From Temnopleurus reevesii (taxonomy: Eukaryota; Echinodermata; Echinoidea; Temnopleuroida; Temnopleuridae), in NCBI GenBank assembly GCA_036244855.1, contig BQKZ01000018.1, forward strand, positions 101,293 to 165,292: DNA of 64,000 bases, written 5' to 3'. A program made the position numbers and the translations under genes. A model generated the notes under the pieces. It was given only the letters and a program-made list of their open reading frames with translations, did not search any database and was not told the origin of the DNA. Positions 49,820-61,097 of this stretch are shown piece by piece; the stretch's first letter is position 1; every line of letters begins with the position of its first letter.

Positions 49820-52100
49820 CTCAATATGTGTTTGTGTGCTCCAGCAATGAGTGTTTCTCAAGCAAACTACTTGTAACGCTTTGGTTTATGCTATGGTAAT
49901 AAGCTTTCACCCTGGTTTGATACTGCCATTTGGATACAGCTTTGATAATGAGCTGTGATTTTTTGAAAGGATTGTGAAATGGGTTCCTGGTTAGAATCCC
50001 ACTCCTGACGTTCATCTACAGGTAACTCTGCCTCAGTCGAATCTGTTGGGACCACGCAAATCTGTTTGACTGAATTTCGACTTAGAAGAGGCTAATGTAT
50101 AATTTGTTCCAGAAAATCACATCGACCTAGGCAATTATTCGACTTCAACAAGTTTGACTTAGGCAGAGTTGACTGCATATACTTTGTAGTACTGACCAAC
50201 AAAATGTCCATGGTACTGTACAAAATGGGTGTAGGCAAGGAGCTATGTGTGCTGACCAGCCCTGGTGATGACAAAGTCCAGGTGTCCTTACAAAAGGGCC
50301 CTCTTCAAATGGCCAGGATTTGGGGACCACCTCTATGGTGCCCCTTCAAGAATAAAGGGGCAAGCCCAGATTAAAATGTTAGTTTTGAAGGGTGATTATA
50401 GCGTAATCGTGACGCCCCTCTCATGCTCGGGGATTTCATGTACTGGTAATTGATCAGTGGTTTGAAAAGTGGCTTTTACTGTTGTGATATATAGGGGCTC
50501 TTTTAATCCATCTCTTTTTCGGAGGAGGGACATTTGTTTCTTTCCTCATTTTCATCTTTCAATATTTAACTTTCCTTACTCATTTTCTCCCGTTTTCCTC
50601 TTCACCACAGTAGTTTTTTTTCTTTTGTGACTTTCTTACCTGCTCTGCTCCTATTTCCACTTTATTATCCTTCTTCATTTGCCAGATAGTTATTGGTAAA
50701 AAATCTAAGAATTAATTGATAAAGAGTATGAAACCTTTTCCCCATACCTTTCTTTGACCCGACCCTGCCAAACTCAGAACATCAAATCACCTGGAAAATA
50801 TTTGAATACTTGAAACTCTTGTCACCTCCCAAAATATTAAAAAGTAAAAAAATCGACAGAAAAATGAGTCTGTGTCCAACACAGGCATTTAAACTAGACA
50901 GGTGAATGGATTGCAATCTAATCTACCTGCGACCTGATGGATTACCGCACTACAGGTGTCCAATCTTCTGAAAAACCGCTTCACACTCGTGAAAAAGCGT
51001 ATTAGAGGAACGAATGTTACATTGAGACTAAAATTGGTATACGAACATATATGAGGAAATTTATCATTCTGTAATATTCATTCACAGAGGAAAGTATAAG
51101 AAACAAATCTGACCGGAATGTTACATGATTGTGACACATGTAGCACCTAATGAATTATCATCTTACAGCTTCGTGCAAATTGGAAAGACAACAGATGAGA
51201 AATGATGAAGGTAGAACGTGGAGCAGAATCTTGGGCCTCAAGCATCCATTTATTTCTGATCAATATTGTAATTTTTAAAGAGTGAAAACTCAAAACTTTT
51301 GAAAGCTCTTCATTTTATTTTTATTTTTTAGGGAGAAAGGGGGAGATAGAAAAATTAAAAGTTCACAAGAAGGGTCCCATATTGCTTATTGATAATGGAA
51401 TGAGAGCAGTCTCCAATTTGCAAAGAAGCTAACCGAGCATTTTTTTAAACGTTTACTGAAATGCAACAACTTTTGTTCGTCTGAAGTGGGTGATACCCTG
51501 CTGCTACGTGGGGACACCAGCATCAAAGACTTGATGAAAAGTGAGGTTGACAAGACACCGTATATGAATCATCCCGCTATCTGGTTCAATGGGGCTAGAA
51601 GTTATGGCATATGTGCCACTTGTTTAGAAATCAAAGTCTATATAAGGGGCTTGAGTTCATCATCGTGAGGATTTAAGCCAAGAGGGAATTCTTACTTTGT
51701 TTCAAAAGTGGAAATTTTAGATACATGATGAGGTAGATGCAACCAGGTTTGACTGGTTATCCAAGTTTTGCCAGTGATTTTACGAACATAGAGTCATGGC
51801 AAAGAAAAGAACCAAGGGAGAGTTGCATGGAATCATAAAAGTGATGATCACATTGAAACATTCAAATAGGATGTTAATTACACTTGTTGCTATGTTGGGG
51901 TCTGAACTCACTAGTTTGCATGGTTGCAGGTTGAAATTAACACAGGGATTAGGGTGCATGTATATCATTCAGTTATTGAGGAAAGATATGGTCACTCAAA
52001 CCTCAAACCGATACACCGACTTGTACAAACTCGCCTTCACGCTGCAGGTATGAGCTTCCATAAGACTGTTGCAGTTCGACCCCCAGTGTGAACGTAATAA
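49820..52100. other. Intron stretch with no recognisable gene
   Basis: Mixed AT-rich sequence with pyrimidine-rich parts near 50510-50640. Short frames (for example 51486-51668 and 51796-52053) show no domain or splice support. Confidence 0.4.
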
Positions 52101-52109
52101 CTATATCCC

Positions 52110-52605
52110 TGGTAAGACAGAACGGGCGAGCCTATACCTGGCCTAGGCCAGGTATGGGCCTGCCCATGGGCTGGCCTGTTTTGCCTGGTTACACAGCTAG
52201 ACCAGGGTCAGCTCTGGGCTAGCCCGGTCTCACTGTGTAACCGGGGGTAGACCGATGGGCACACTTTTTGCCAGGCCTACTTTCCTGTGCCCGTTTTGAA
52301 TGTGAGAAAGTTGTGGCGCTTTCCATGTATACAATCGGCGGCACGAACACAATAGAAAATCTGTCAACATATCCACTGATGTCAACAAATAAACGCAAAT
52401 AGCAGGCCCATCGGTCTAACCCCGGCTACACATCAAGACCGGGCTAGCCCAGAACTGACCCTGGTCGATTCCGATGGGTGGACCGAAAACGGACTGGGTT
52501 AGGTCGGGATAATGTCCCTTTGGAGCGGTTAGACAGTGGGCCTAGGGCTGACCCTAGTCTAGCCTAGGCTAGCCCCGGACTCTCTGTCTAACCGGGGTCT
52601 AGAAG
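52110..52605. mobile_element. GC-rich nest of palindromic elements
   Basis: A 62-bp block at 52199-52260 (ACCAGGGTCAGCTCTGGGCT, AGCCCGGTCTCACTGTGTAA) recurs inverted at 52405-52466 (AAGACCGGGCTAGCCCAGAA), around a 144-bp loop. Each arm is itself partly palindromic (GGTTACACAG ... CTGTGTAACC). A third related palindrome spans about 52530-52600 (CGGTTAGACAG ... CTGTCTAACCGG). A perfect 22-bp palindrome centred on GGCCTAGGCC lies at 52134-52155. No coding capacity. The block contrasts sharply with the AT-rich surroundings. Confidence 0.8.
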
Positions 52606-53264
52606 TAATTCCAGCATCCACTTGTTTAAAACCAGATTTGATCCTCCATGAGGTCATTACAGCGCTTTGGTCATATTGAGGTCAATGTAAATGCTAATCC
52701 TCTTTGTTGGGATTAAGTCAATCATGATTAAAATGGTTTAGATGATATCAAAGGATTATTCCTATTGAGTTTACACAAGTTGGATATAATCCCCATCAAG
52801 TTCTCTCTACCTGCAGGGCTGGAAGTATTGGGTCAACCATTTATAGAAATGAATTGATAATTAGAATATTGAACAACGTTTGCAAGAGCTGGCCTGGAAT
52901 GCCTTTCCCTTTATTCTTGATTTTATCTAGCATATAATTTATAAAGTAAAGGGTATGCAAAATGCCTCCTAAAACAATGGCTTGTTTACCCTCCTCTAAC
53001 AATCCATATGGAAATAGGCTGAACCATCGTATATTTTATGTCTGTTTATTTTTGTCATTCACTTGTATAAAATATGTAATTAGTGAGCATGTAAGAATAT
53101 TATTTGGCTGTTGTAGCCCTTTGAAACCACCTTTTCTATTAAGCAAATATGAAATAATTTATGAAAAATGAATACATTTGTGCTCTTCATGCTTGTTAAA
53201 CAGCCCCACACTTTTATGTGTGGGGCTTGTCTCATTCCGCTGCATATTTTCTTCCTCTCCAGAC

Positions 53265-54925
53265 TACTTCAATATCAGATATATGAAAGAAAAATGTATA
53301 TTTGCCTCTGAACGACTTATTATAACTAGAGCTGGCCCTAGTTCAATATGAGATATATAATACCTCGTTAAACGGTTACTCCAGGCCAAAAATAACTTGC
53401 TTTGATTAAAAGCGCAAAAATTAGACGAACATATCAAAAAAAGTTTGAGCAAAATCGGACAATAAATAAGAAAGTTATGAATTTTTGAAGGGTTTTTAGA
53501 AATAATTTAAATAGTTATATTTTTAGCAAATTGGCAACTTTGCATCACGTGACATCAAATAGTGATGACGTAGGTTCGTCACTTCTCTACAATGGGCTTA
53601 TTATATATCATTGCTTTTTAATCCGTCTTTTTAATCTTTAGAGAAAATTTTGTTGATGGATAATGTTCAACACATATCAAGCAATTATGTTCAAGAAATA
53701 TATATATTCAAAATAAGTTTTATATGAAAGATGAAATGATAAATTATGGAATAAATATGATTTTAATAAACAATAAATAAGGAGAAGATTTATTCATATA
53801 AAGAATTGCTCTAATTAAGAGAATTTGAATATTTTCAACACTAATTTAATGACGTATTTTGTTCCATCGATTTCAATGTTGCTATAAATTGATTGCATAA
53901 ATATGAAAAATAATTTGTCAATAATCATTTTCTTTTATATTATATTGTTTTTGTACAATTTATCATGTATGTTATTGTTTTTCAAATCATATTTTCTTTT
54001 TTTGTATCATTTTGGTTATTGTAAATCCAAAGAGCATTCCTTTACCATAATTTACAGTAGTAAACATTAGTTTGCTTCCGTGCAAGCGTAATTATAACAC
54101 AAAATACATATTTCTTATTAAACATATTGTTTATTAAAATCATATTCATTTATATAATTTTGTTATCTTTTGTTCGTAAACAATATTTCAGAAGGTATAA
54201 TCAAGAATATATATTCAACGAGATGAATTCCTTGAGAAAAGGAACTATTTTTGCGCCCAATGGCATTTAAACAGAACATTAAAAAACAAAGAGATAATAC
54301 ACTCACTCTAGAGAAGTGACGAACCTACGTCATCAACACGTCATGTCACGTGACCTGTAGTTACAAATTGGCCAAAAATATAACTATTTTGAAAATCTTA
54401 AGATATTTTTCAAATATTCATAACTTTTTTATTTGTTGTCCGTTTTCGCTCAAACTTTTTTTCATCTGTTTGTCTGATTTTTGCGCTTTGAATCAGAGCA
54501 AGAAATTCTTGGTCCGGAGTCCTCCTTTAAGTTTCACCTGTCCTGTGAAATGCTCCATAGGAAATGCAATCACCATGAAGAAAATCTGTGTTTTATTATG
54601 TTGAAGAAATTTCCTTCTTAGCACTTCTTAGCAATTTAAAATTACCTGTATGTAGAGCAAGTCCTAGTTCAATATCAGATATGTAAAACCTCGTTTATTC
54701 TCACCTGTCCTGTACAAATGTTTCATAGAAAATAAAATCACCATGGAGAAAACCTGTATTTTATTCTGCTGAAGGAACCCTCTTTTACTTCTAAGCAATT
54801 CAAAATTACCTATAACTAGTTCAAGCCCTAGTTCAATGTCAGATATGGAATACCATTTTTAAATCTAACCTGTCCTGTAAAAATGTTTCACAGGAAATTA
54901 AACCACCATGATGAAAAGTGAGATC
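53265..54925 (+). repeat. Tandem repeat, about 164-bp period, split by a transposon
   Basis: Units begin CTAGTTCAATATCAGATATG-like sequence at 53338, 54664 and 54828, with a truncated unit at about 53269. Each continues with CACCTGTCCTGT, a TTTCATAG block, ATCACCATGGAGAAAA and CAATTCAAAATTACC. The 53338 unit is interrupted by the element at 53368-54530. Removing the element gives a 167-bp unit, in register with the others. Confidence 0.85.
53368..54530. mobile_element. TTAA-flanked non-autonomous transposon with about 220-bp inverted ends
   Basis: The left end reads TTAAACGGTTACTCCAGGCC and the right end, inverted, reads TTAAAGGAGGACTCCGGACC. The ends stay complementary for about 220 bp, sharing AAAGCGCAAAAATTAGAC-like, AAAAAGTTTGAGC, AAGTTATGAAT, CACGTGACAT and GACGTAGGTTCGTCACTTCT blocks. 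The 700-bp interior is very AT-rich with no transposase frame. TTAA at both borders fits piggyBac-type insertion (inference). The host tandem repeat shows only one TTAA-sized tetranucleotide at this place. Confidence 0.85.
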
Positions 54926-55480
54926 TGTTCAGGATGCAGAAAGCGACCACTCCAGGGATAGTAAAAATATACCCCAGCTCCTCGTAAAATCATGCTCTTG
55001 ATCGAATCCAGAAAATGAGTAATGCCTCTGTATCATTATCTCATAAATGGCGGACATAACTTCCCCTTATTCTTCATATTTGAGGGATGTAATGTACTTG
55101 AATATGGCATCAGTTTCTTTTTTTGTTTTCTTTTACTTGTTATTTTTAGTAGCAAAAATCGGATATACACAAATGTGCAGTAATTCCTCACATTATGGAT
55201 GCACCTATTCTGCAAATGTTAGCATCTCTGCCCAAAATTAATAGACATGGAGTGTATTCATGTTGCTTTGAAATATCAGTGCATTTTTGTCAATATTTGA
55301 TAAAAATCCCGTAGGGGAAATTCGTGAATATTGATCATTGTGATTAGAATGATTTGAAATTTGTTTGATTCTGATATTTCGATGTGTAGATGTTGTAAAA
55401 TTAGCCTCTACGTACCAAAAATGAAGCTCAGATAAGATTTAATCATCTCATCCTTTTCACTTTAATGCAGTATATTTGGT

Positions 55481-55729
55481 AGTCCAGTTGAGGACTGTAT
55501 GTTCTGATAGCACCCACCTCTGCATATTCTCTCACACTGAACACACAGGGACACCAAAGCACTCAACCACAGAGTCTTTACATACCCCTCTGATCGCCCT
55601 ATCAGACAGGGTGCACAGATCAGAGGGTTATATGATTCTGTGGTTGAGTGCTACGCAGTCTCTGTGTGTTCAGTGTAAGAGTATATGCAGAGGTGGGTGC
55701 TATCAGAACACACAGTCCTCAACTGGACT
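55481..55729. mobile_element. 250-bp near-perfect hairpin
   Basis: AGTCCAGTTGAGGACTGTAT at the left pairs with CACAGTCCTCAACTGGACT at the right. Inner matches include TGATAGCACCCACCTCTGCA with TGCAGAGGTGGGTGCTATCA, and CACTCAACCACAGA with TCTGTGGTTGAGTG. The arms are about 115 bp with a small centre near 55605. The plus-strand frame over it is due to the symmetry. Probably a palindromic MITE; no other copy lies in the window. Confidence 0.85.
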
Positions 55730-55734
55730 ATATA

Positions 55735-56449
55735 TTGGGTAATTGGTCACTGTCCGGAGGCATGGGTGGGATAGTGGTCTTAATGAAGTGTTGAGATGCA
55801 CAAGGATATAGGACCAATTAAAAGTTGTGACATTCCTGTAGAAGCAGATAGATCGAAGAGAGAAGAGCTGAAGCTGAGTTCGTTAGCCCAGGGTCATTAA
55901 TTTGCGAAAGAGTGATCGCTTGTCATAGATCTGTGAAATGATTGTAAACATGTTTTGGATTCGTAAAAGCTTATTCATGGTTGAGACAACAATTAACATT
56001 AATTTTTTTCAATTTTTGAAAGGTTAGGAAAACGTTTATAGATCTGACAAAAGCGTTCTTTTTGATACGAAGAATGTTGTTGTTGAACATTTCTGATTTA
56101 TCCCCCATCTTTTGAGGAATGATTAATGCGTGTCAAATGTGAAGTGATATGATTCATAGATCATGAAATTCATGAATTTATTGAGTTTCGCAAGGTGAGC
56201 TAAGATAAGTAGGCCTGGGGATGCATTTACACGTGATTAAAGTAATACATCTTTGTTACCACTTGACAATTTAAGGAGTTAACACTTGTATAACATTAAA
56301 TCATACTGATGTATAAATCAATGTTTAGGATCATAAAGTTCAAAAAGTATTGAAAAATGACTTTTACATAATTTCTCAGCACAGGTTCTCCATGAAATTC
56401 ATATTGACTATTTCCAATCGATTATTGTTTTCTTTACATTTTCTTATAG
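55735..56449. other. Intron end before the linker exon
   Basis: AT-rich sequence leading to the acceptor at 56448-56449, with a T-rich stretch (TTGTTTTCTTTACATTTTCT) just before it that can serve as the pyrimidine tract. Nothing else was recognised. Confidence 0.5.
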
Positions 56450-56540
56450 ATGATGCCTCAATTCCTGAATCTTCATCTTCATCTGAATCTAAAGGTGTCG
56501 CAAGCCAAATTTCTGGATTTATACGAAGCATCCAGAATAG
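56450..56540 (+). CDS. ADAMTS: ADAMTS metalloprotease, internal exon: serine-rich prodomain linker
   Basis: A 91-nt exon bounded by a TTATAG acceptor (56444-56449) and a GTAAGC donor (56541). It is supported by phase: the previous exon leaves one base (G), which with the first two bases here makes an Asp codon. The exon then reads 29 codons and leaves two bases (AG) for the next exon. The peptide begins DDASIPESSSSSES, so the joined product reads CGVTG/DD..., much like the CGV-acidic stretch of vertebrate ADAMTS1. The rest is low-complexity, hydrophilic and poorly conserved, as expected for the linker between the cysteine-switch region and the furin site. On its own the exon would be hard to recognise. 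The phase match on both sides and the good splice signals are the main support. It lies 51,475 bp downstream of the preceding recognised exon. Confidence 0.78.
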
Positions 56541-58559
56541 GTAAGCTCATCAATCTACGTCTTCATTTTTCCCCCATTGAAAAGATAAAAATCTCATATT
56601 ATTAGAAGCATTACTTTTAACTATTCTATGTATCAGGAAAATACTGTTTGTCAAAGAAATCTTGCCAATTTCCACTATGGTTGTTCACATTTTTTGTGAA
56701 GTAATACTGTTTATCAACATACCTTTCAACATTTAATCCTCCACACAGCCCGACAAATCATACAAGTGCAAAAGACAAATTCCAGTTATATTGTGCTTGC
56801 CTAATTTTCATCACCTACTGATAATTCAAGGACGGATGAATTTGATCCAGTCTTGCACATTCACAAAAGAGACATGACATCGATAGAGGTGCAGGAATGT
56901 TTTCATTCATATTTGCGATGGTTCCATGTCTATTTGTTCATGTTGAGATGATTATAATTACCCGCTCTGTTCAGTAAAGTGTTCTTAATTATAATAAGTC
57001 AAATCATGGCCTCTAATATTGCGCCCTTGCTCTTAATTCCCACAACCTCATTCACACATTTACAGCTAGAAATAAATGGCAAAAATTACACAACAGAGAA
57101 AACGTAAAAGAAATATTGCCAGATTCTGGGAAGAAGGCAAAATATAGATAATCACAAAATTGGGCACAATTTGTACTTTTGTAAAGAAAATATTATTTAC
57201 CACATAATGTTGCGCAGGAAATATAAATTGAAAGAAAAATGAGTGAATAAACATGATAAATGTGTTCTGTTGGCATAAAAGTTTGTAATATTCTCCATGG
57301 TGTTTCCTTTGTTAATTAAAAAAGAATATATTAGCCAATTTTATCAGTTTGTTCATGTGTCCATGTCGAAATAAGTATCTTGTAAGATAAATATATATTT
57401 AAGATGAATCAATGTATTTAACCAGTTTCTGTATCTGTTTCTTTCATTAATTTGAGGATAATATCTCTATGCATACTATACACTCTTAAGTAGTTCCATT
57501 CATATAGTCATTCAGCAAGTAGCCGCATAGCCAAATAAAGTCAAGTTTGTATTTGTTTGTGAAGGTTGTTCAGCTTCCAGACAAATAAGAAAATAAACTT
57601 CAAATTGATTCATTCATTTCCTAGACAATCGATATATATTTTACCACAATAAGCAACACTTGACTTCTGCATATTGTAAAAAATGCAACTTTTGTTTGTC
57701 TAGTGCAAGGGTGTGTTTTATCAATGGTGGACAAGTATTTGAATGAAAAGTGAAGTGTGATATTCGGAGAGTGGGTAAACTATGAAATTTCAAAAAGAAC
57801 TTGTGAAAGGCAATATTGAACCCACTTTTAAGAAAATATTGAATGAAAAAATAGTTGATATCACACAGTCAATGAAATTGTTGATCTGAATCAAATCATT
57901 GAGTTTTCATTATACTTAAATATGTAAATGGTAGTATTAGGTATATAAAGTTTTGAATAAGCCTATACTTATTACAGGCTGGTATTGCTAGGTTGTCCAA
58001 ATCTGATGTCCATGTAGTTTTTACATTTTTTCTCAAGATTATTCTTCGTGGACAATTGATCAGTGAAATCACCCAAGATATCCTCATTTCCACAGTTATT
58101 TTCAAATTGAATCATAACTTTAACCATAGTTTGGGCACCACCTTACAAAAAGATTGATGGCAGTTCTAAATAATTAATGTATCATTTATTCCATGTTATA
58201 CTGTCAAAATGAAAGAGTTGATGGCAGGAGGATTAAAATTTGATACCGCTTGTTAAAAAAATGTCCAGAACCTTATCAAGACATCTGTTATGGCTTCATT
58301 AAATCAAGGATTTTCGTCTAACGAACCCGAAGCAGTTTTGTGCCAAATCCCAGGTCCTACACATCCTACACGACCAGCCATGTTATTTCCTTTCATTAAT
58401 GTGAACGACGAATGAAAAGTCTGGGAAAACAGAGTGTAGTAGATGTGATGAATGATCATCATTCCTAGACTAGATATAAAGATGTTTATGAATAAATGTA
58501 TATCTTCAAATAATGCAAAAGGCATATCTCAATATTTTAGTCTGTTTCTGTTCATCTGA

Positions 58560-58580
58560 TTTTTTTTTGGGGGGGGGGGG
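58560..58580 (+). repeat. T9G12 homopolymer junction
   Basis: A run of T passes directly into a run of G, then into a purine-rich stretch (AGAGGGGGA). Confidence 0.9.
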
Positions 58581-59216
58581 AGAGGGGGATAAGTTACTTT
58601 ATAAGATTAGATATGCTTCACCACCATATCTACTTCCATCCTTTTAAATCCTTCTCTATCTCTTTTTATGTATTTAATATACAATTAAAGGTATTTGTAA
58701 AACTCCTGATTACTTGGAAAGAGTAGATGTGTGGTTAAACTTATCAGTAGTATGGAGTCAATGAAATTTTGCCCATTTTTTAATGGGGGAATCCTTTTTG
58801 CTGAATTTTCCTCAGGGGAGTATCCATATAGGGACATCTTAGATGAAGAATGACTTTACTAGGTGTTACAAGCTTTATCAATTCGTTTAGCCATTTCACC
58901 ATTTTACAAATTTACCTGAGCATTTGTACATCTTTAGTTTTATGAAATTCGTTGCATTACAGTATCGTGGACAAGCACATACACCTTCATCTCAAAATGT
59001 GCAATAAACGCAGATCAAAGCGCAGAATGTTGATATTTGCACAGTTTGTTTTATTGACAAGCAGCTTAGATCAATGTTCCTTGTTATTTATAACCTTGAT
59101 AACCATTATATAACAAGATACACCTGAAATTACAATGATATGTCTGCTACGGGTAAATACGGATGGTAAATAGGTGGGTTTACTAACAGTTTTTATGCAT
59201 ACCTCCGACACAGAAG

Positions 59217-59342
59217 TTATTCTTGACAACTCGAAAGCTTGCCCAAGGCTTGCCCGATATAGCAACAAGTTACGTATGCTAACTGGATTTCAAGTATTGT
59301 AGTCCAATTGTTACTACCAGTTTAAGAAATATCCTGTAACTA
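59217..59342 (+). repeat. Dispersed repeat family C, copy 2
   Basis: TTATTCTTGACAACTCGAAA, then GCTTGCCCAAGGC, ATAGCAACAAG and TGGATTTCAAGTATTGTAGT. Matches 9331-9457 with scattered substitutions. Confidence 0.7.
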
Positions 59343-60346
59343 CGTCCATTGGCAAGAAACCCACATAAATTTGAATATATTAGTAGACCTACTTATTACC
59401 ACAGCTCAGTTTACACTCATTCAAATGCAGTCAGGGGCATCTCCACTGTTATGAATTATCCACACAACAAAAAATTCCTGTTAGAAAAGTCAATATTTGT
59501 CACTCACACCTTTCTCTCAATGCAGTCATATTTTCTTTTCATTTTTCTTTTTTATTTCAACATGGATGACATTGAACAGAGCGAAATCACATAGGGAATA
59601 ATTTGGGTTTGTTTGTATACACTTGGTAAAATCATTGACTGCTCAGCCACCATGCTGAACAACTTGTTGCAGGGTCTTTTGAAAGTTCAGAAGGTCAATT
59701 AGGCAATTATGTACATTTTCTTTGTTAGTATACAGTTGTACATTGTTCATTGAATTTGTACTTCATATGATATCTTGTTCAAAGGTGTACTTTCCCAGAT
59801 GTTTTCCCCTTTTGCATTGAAACCCAACACCATCAAGATACAAGATTCTTTATTGGTTCATGCAAAAATGCACAAAGAATTGATTTCCACTGGCTTTAAG
59901 TGGAAGAACAATGGAAATATTACAAACAATAGATATCAAGATACAGAACTTAAAGGATAGAGGATGCGGGAGATACACAATTATCTTTTCTTTAATTGAT
60001 TGCACATTCTCTTTTCTTTGCATTATTAACGTAATCTTTTGAATTAAATGATATAAATTCATAGGAAATGGAGGGCGGTCAATGTATCAAAACAGGAAAC
60101 CCCTTATTACGAAAGCAATCTTTACTTTAACCCAGGTCTAAGTCATTGGTTTAAATGGCAATGGCATAGTCCCAGGTTAAGCTAAGCCCCGGAAGACAGG
60201 ACAAAGTGTTTTCCGACCATTTTGCCATTCATTTTGTTGCAAATCTATTTAATGTATCAATTGTTGCATTCATGCTTTGTACTTGTTCTTCTCTTTTCTA
60301 CAATTTTTTTTTTATTAATCCATTTTGTTTCACTGCCTTTTTCAAG

Positions 60347-60530
60347 CTTTAAATGGAAAGAGAGCAAGACGAAGGAGGATGAGGACACTGAATCATCCGT
60401 TCCTCATCACCGTGGGAAGCGCTTCATCTCGTACGAGCGGTATCTGGAGCTGATGGTGGTTGCTGATCATAAGATGGTGGAGCAACATGGCGATGGTGTT
60501 CAGCTCTATGTTCTGACGTTAGTCGCAGTG
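60347..60530 (+). CDS. ADAMTS: ADAMTS metalloprotease, internal exon: furin site and start of catalytic domain
   Basis: This 184-nt exon is the strongest evidence for the gene. The acceptor is TTTTTCAAG (to 60346) and the donor GTATGT (60531). The first base completes a Ser codon begun in the previous exon; 61 codons follow and the exon ends in phase 0. Codons 1-20 are a charged Lys/Glu/Asp-rich end of the prodomain. Codons 22-25 are RGKR, a furin-type R-X-K-R site where the proenzyme would be cut in the trans-Golgi. Codons 26-61 open the reprolysin (M12B) catalytic domain: RFIS..RYLELMVVADHKMV, then EQHG and QLYVLTLVAV. This matches the start of the mature ADAMTS1/4/8/15 enzymes (KRF.S..R.VETL.VAD..M...G..L..YLLTL). 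The Glu in YLELMV is at the position that binds structural calcium in solved ADAMTS structures. The substrate is probably extracellular-matrix proteoglycan (inference from subgroup). The HEXXH zinc site is not in the window. Confidence 0.93.
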
Positions 60531-60920
60531 GTATGTCGATTTATGTCTCATTGTTGATTTCGGAAACCATTATGTGACCATGCACTGCATTCACGCAAAA
60601 GAAACCCAACATAGCACCAAGTATACAGATAAAAACTGAACTGTACAGAAATGTGTGTTTTTTCTCCAGCAATTGTGCCAATTTGATTGTTGCTGTGATG
60701 GTTTCATGTAATAGTCCCTTGCCTGCATGAGATTCGTGAAATCAGTGATCTATTCCTCTCTTAGCACAGAATTGATATCCTAAGGCCAAAAAAATAATCC
60801 TGAAAAATACCTACAATATTGTGCGAGTTTTACTTCTGCTGCACTATCTATGTGCACACAGTGCCTTGAAAATTATATAAATATTTTAGGCCTGTATACA
60901 TTTCAAAACTTTACTTTTCT

Positions 60921-61044
60921 AAGGCCCCATTCACAAAGGAGCTTGATTCAACACTACTCAACACGATTCTTTTTCATTTCTTGTTCATGTAATTCCTCTG
61001 CAAAAATTTATGTTTAGTTGTGTCGAATTGTGGCTTCTATGTTA
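60921..61044. mobile_element. Decayed palindromic element, family A copy 3
   Basis: AAGGCCCCATTCACAAAGGA followed by GATTCAACACTACTCAACAC, and at the right TTGTGTCGAATTGTGGCTTC. These match family A copies only loosely. The inverted-repeat structure is partly eroded, so this assignment is less certain. Confidence 0.5.
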
Positions 61045-61068
61045 CTGTGGTATAAATTCTTCAATGGC

Positions 61069-61095
61069 AGATGAGAGTGACTTCCACTCTCATCT
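61069..61095. repeat. Small perfect hairpin
   Basis: AGATGAGAGTG and CACTCTCATCT form an 11-bp perfect stem around a 5-nt loop (ACTTC), immediately before the tandem array at 61098. Confidence 0.7.
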
Positions 61096-61097
61096 AC

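Larger units (their letters stand above)
4975..56449 (+). other. 51.5-kb intron of the ADAMTS gene
   Basis: Stretch between the donor GTAGGT at 4975 and the acceptor AG at 56448-56449, both in matching phase 1. No other exon of the gene was recognised inside it. It holds nearly all the repeats listed here: palindromic MITEs, a TTAA-flanked transposon, tRNA-derived SINEs, three tandem arrays and a large CAC/CAT microsatellite. An extra alternative exon, an unrecognised diverged exon or a nested gene cannot be excluded by eye. Size alone makes it a plausible home for enhancers, but none can be pointed to from sequence. Confidence 0.75.
56541..60346 (+). other. 3.8-kb intron of the ADAMTS gene
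   Basis: Intron in phase 2, from GTAAGC to TTCAAG. It is AT-rich and mostly without recognisable features. It includes a T9G12 homopolymer junction at 58560-58580 and a copy of a dispersed repeat at 59217-59342. No convincing coding stretch was seen. Confidence 0.75.

Noticed and set aside
53368..54530. Transposase gene inside the TTAA element
   Set aside because: The interior is AT-rich with only short frames, so the element is non-autonomous.
55476..55742. 88-codon frame on the plus strand
   Set aside because: It lies wholly in a near-perfect palindrome with no protein-like features.
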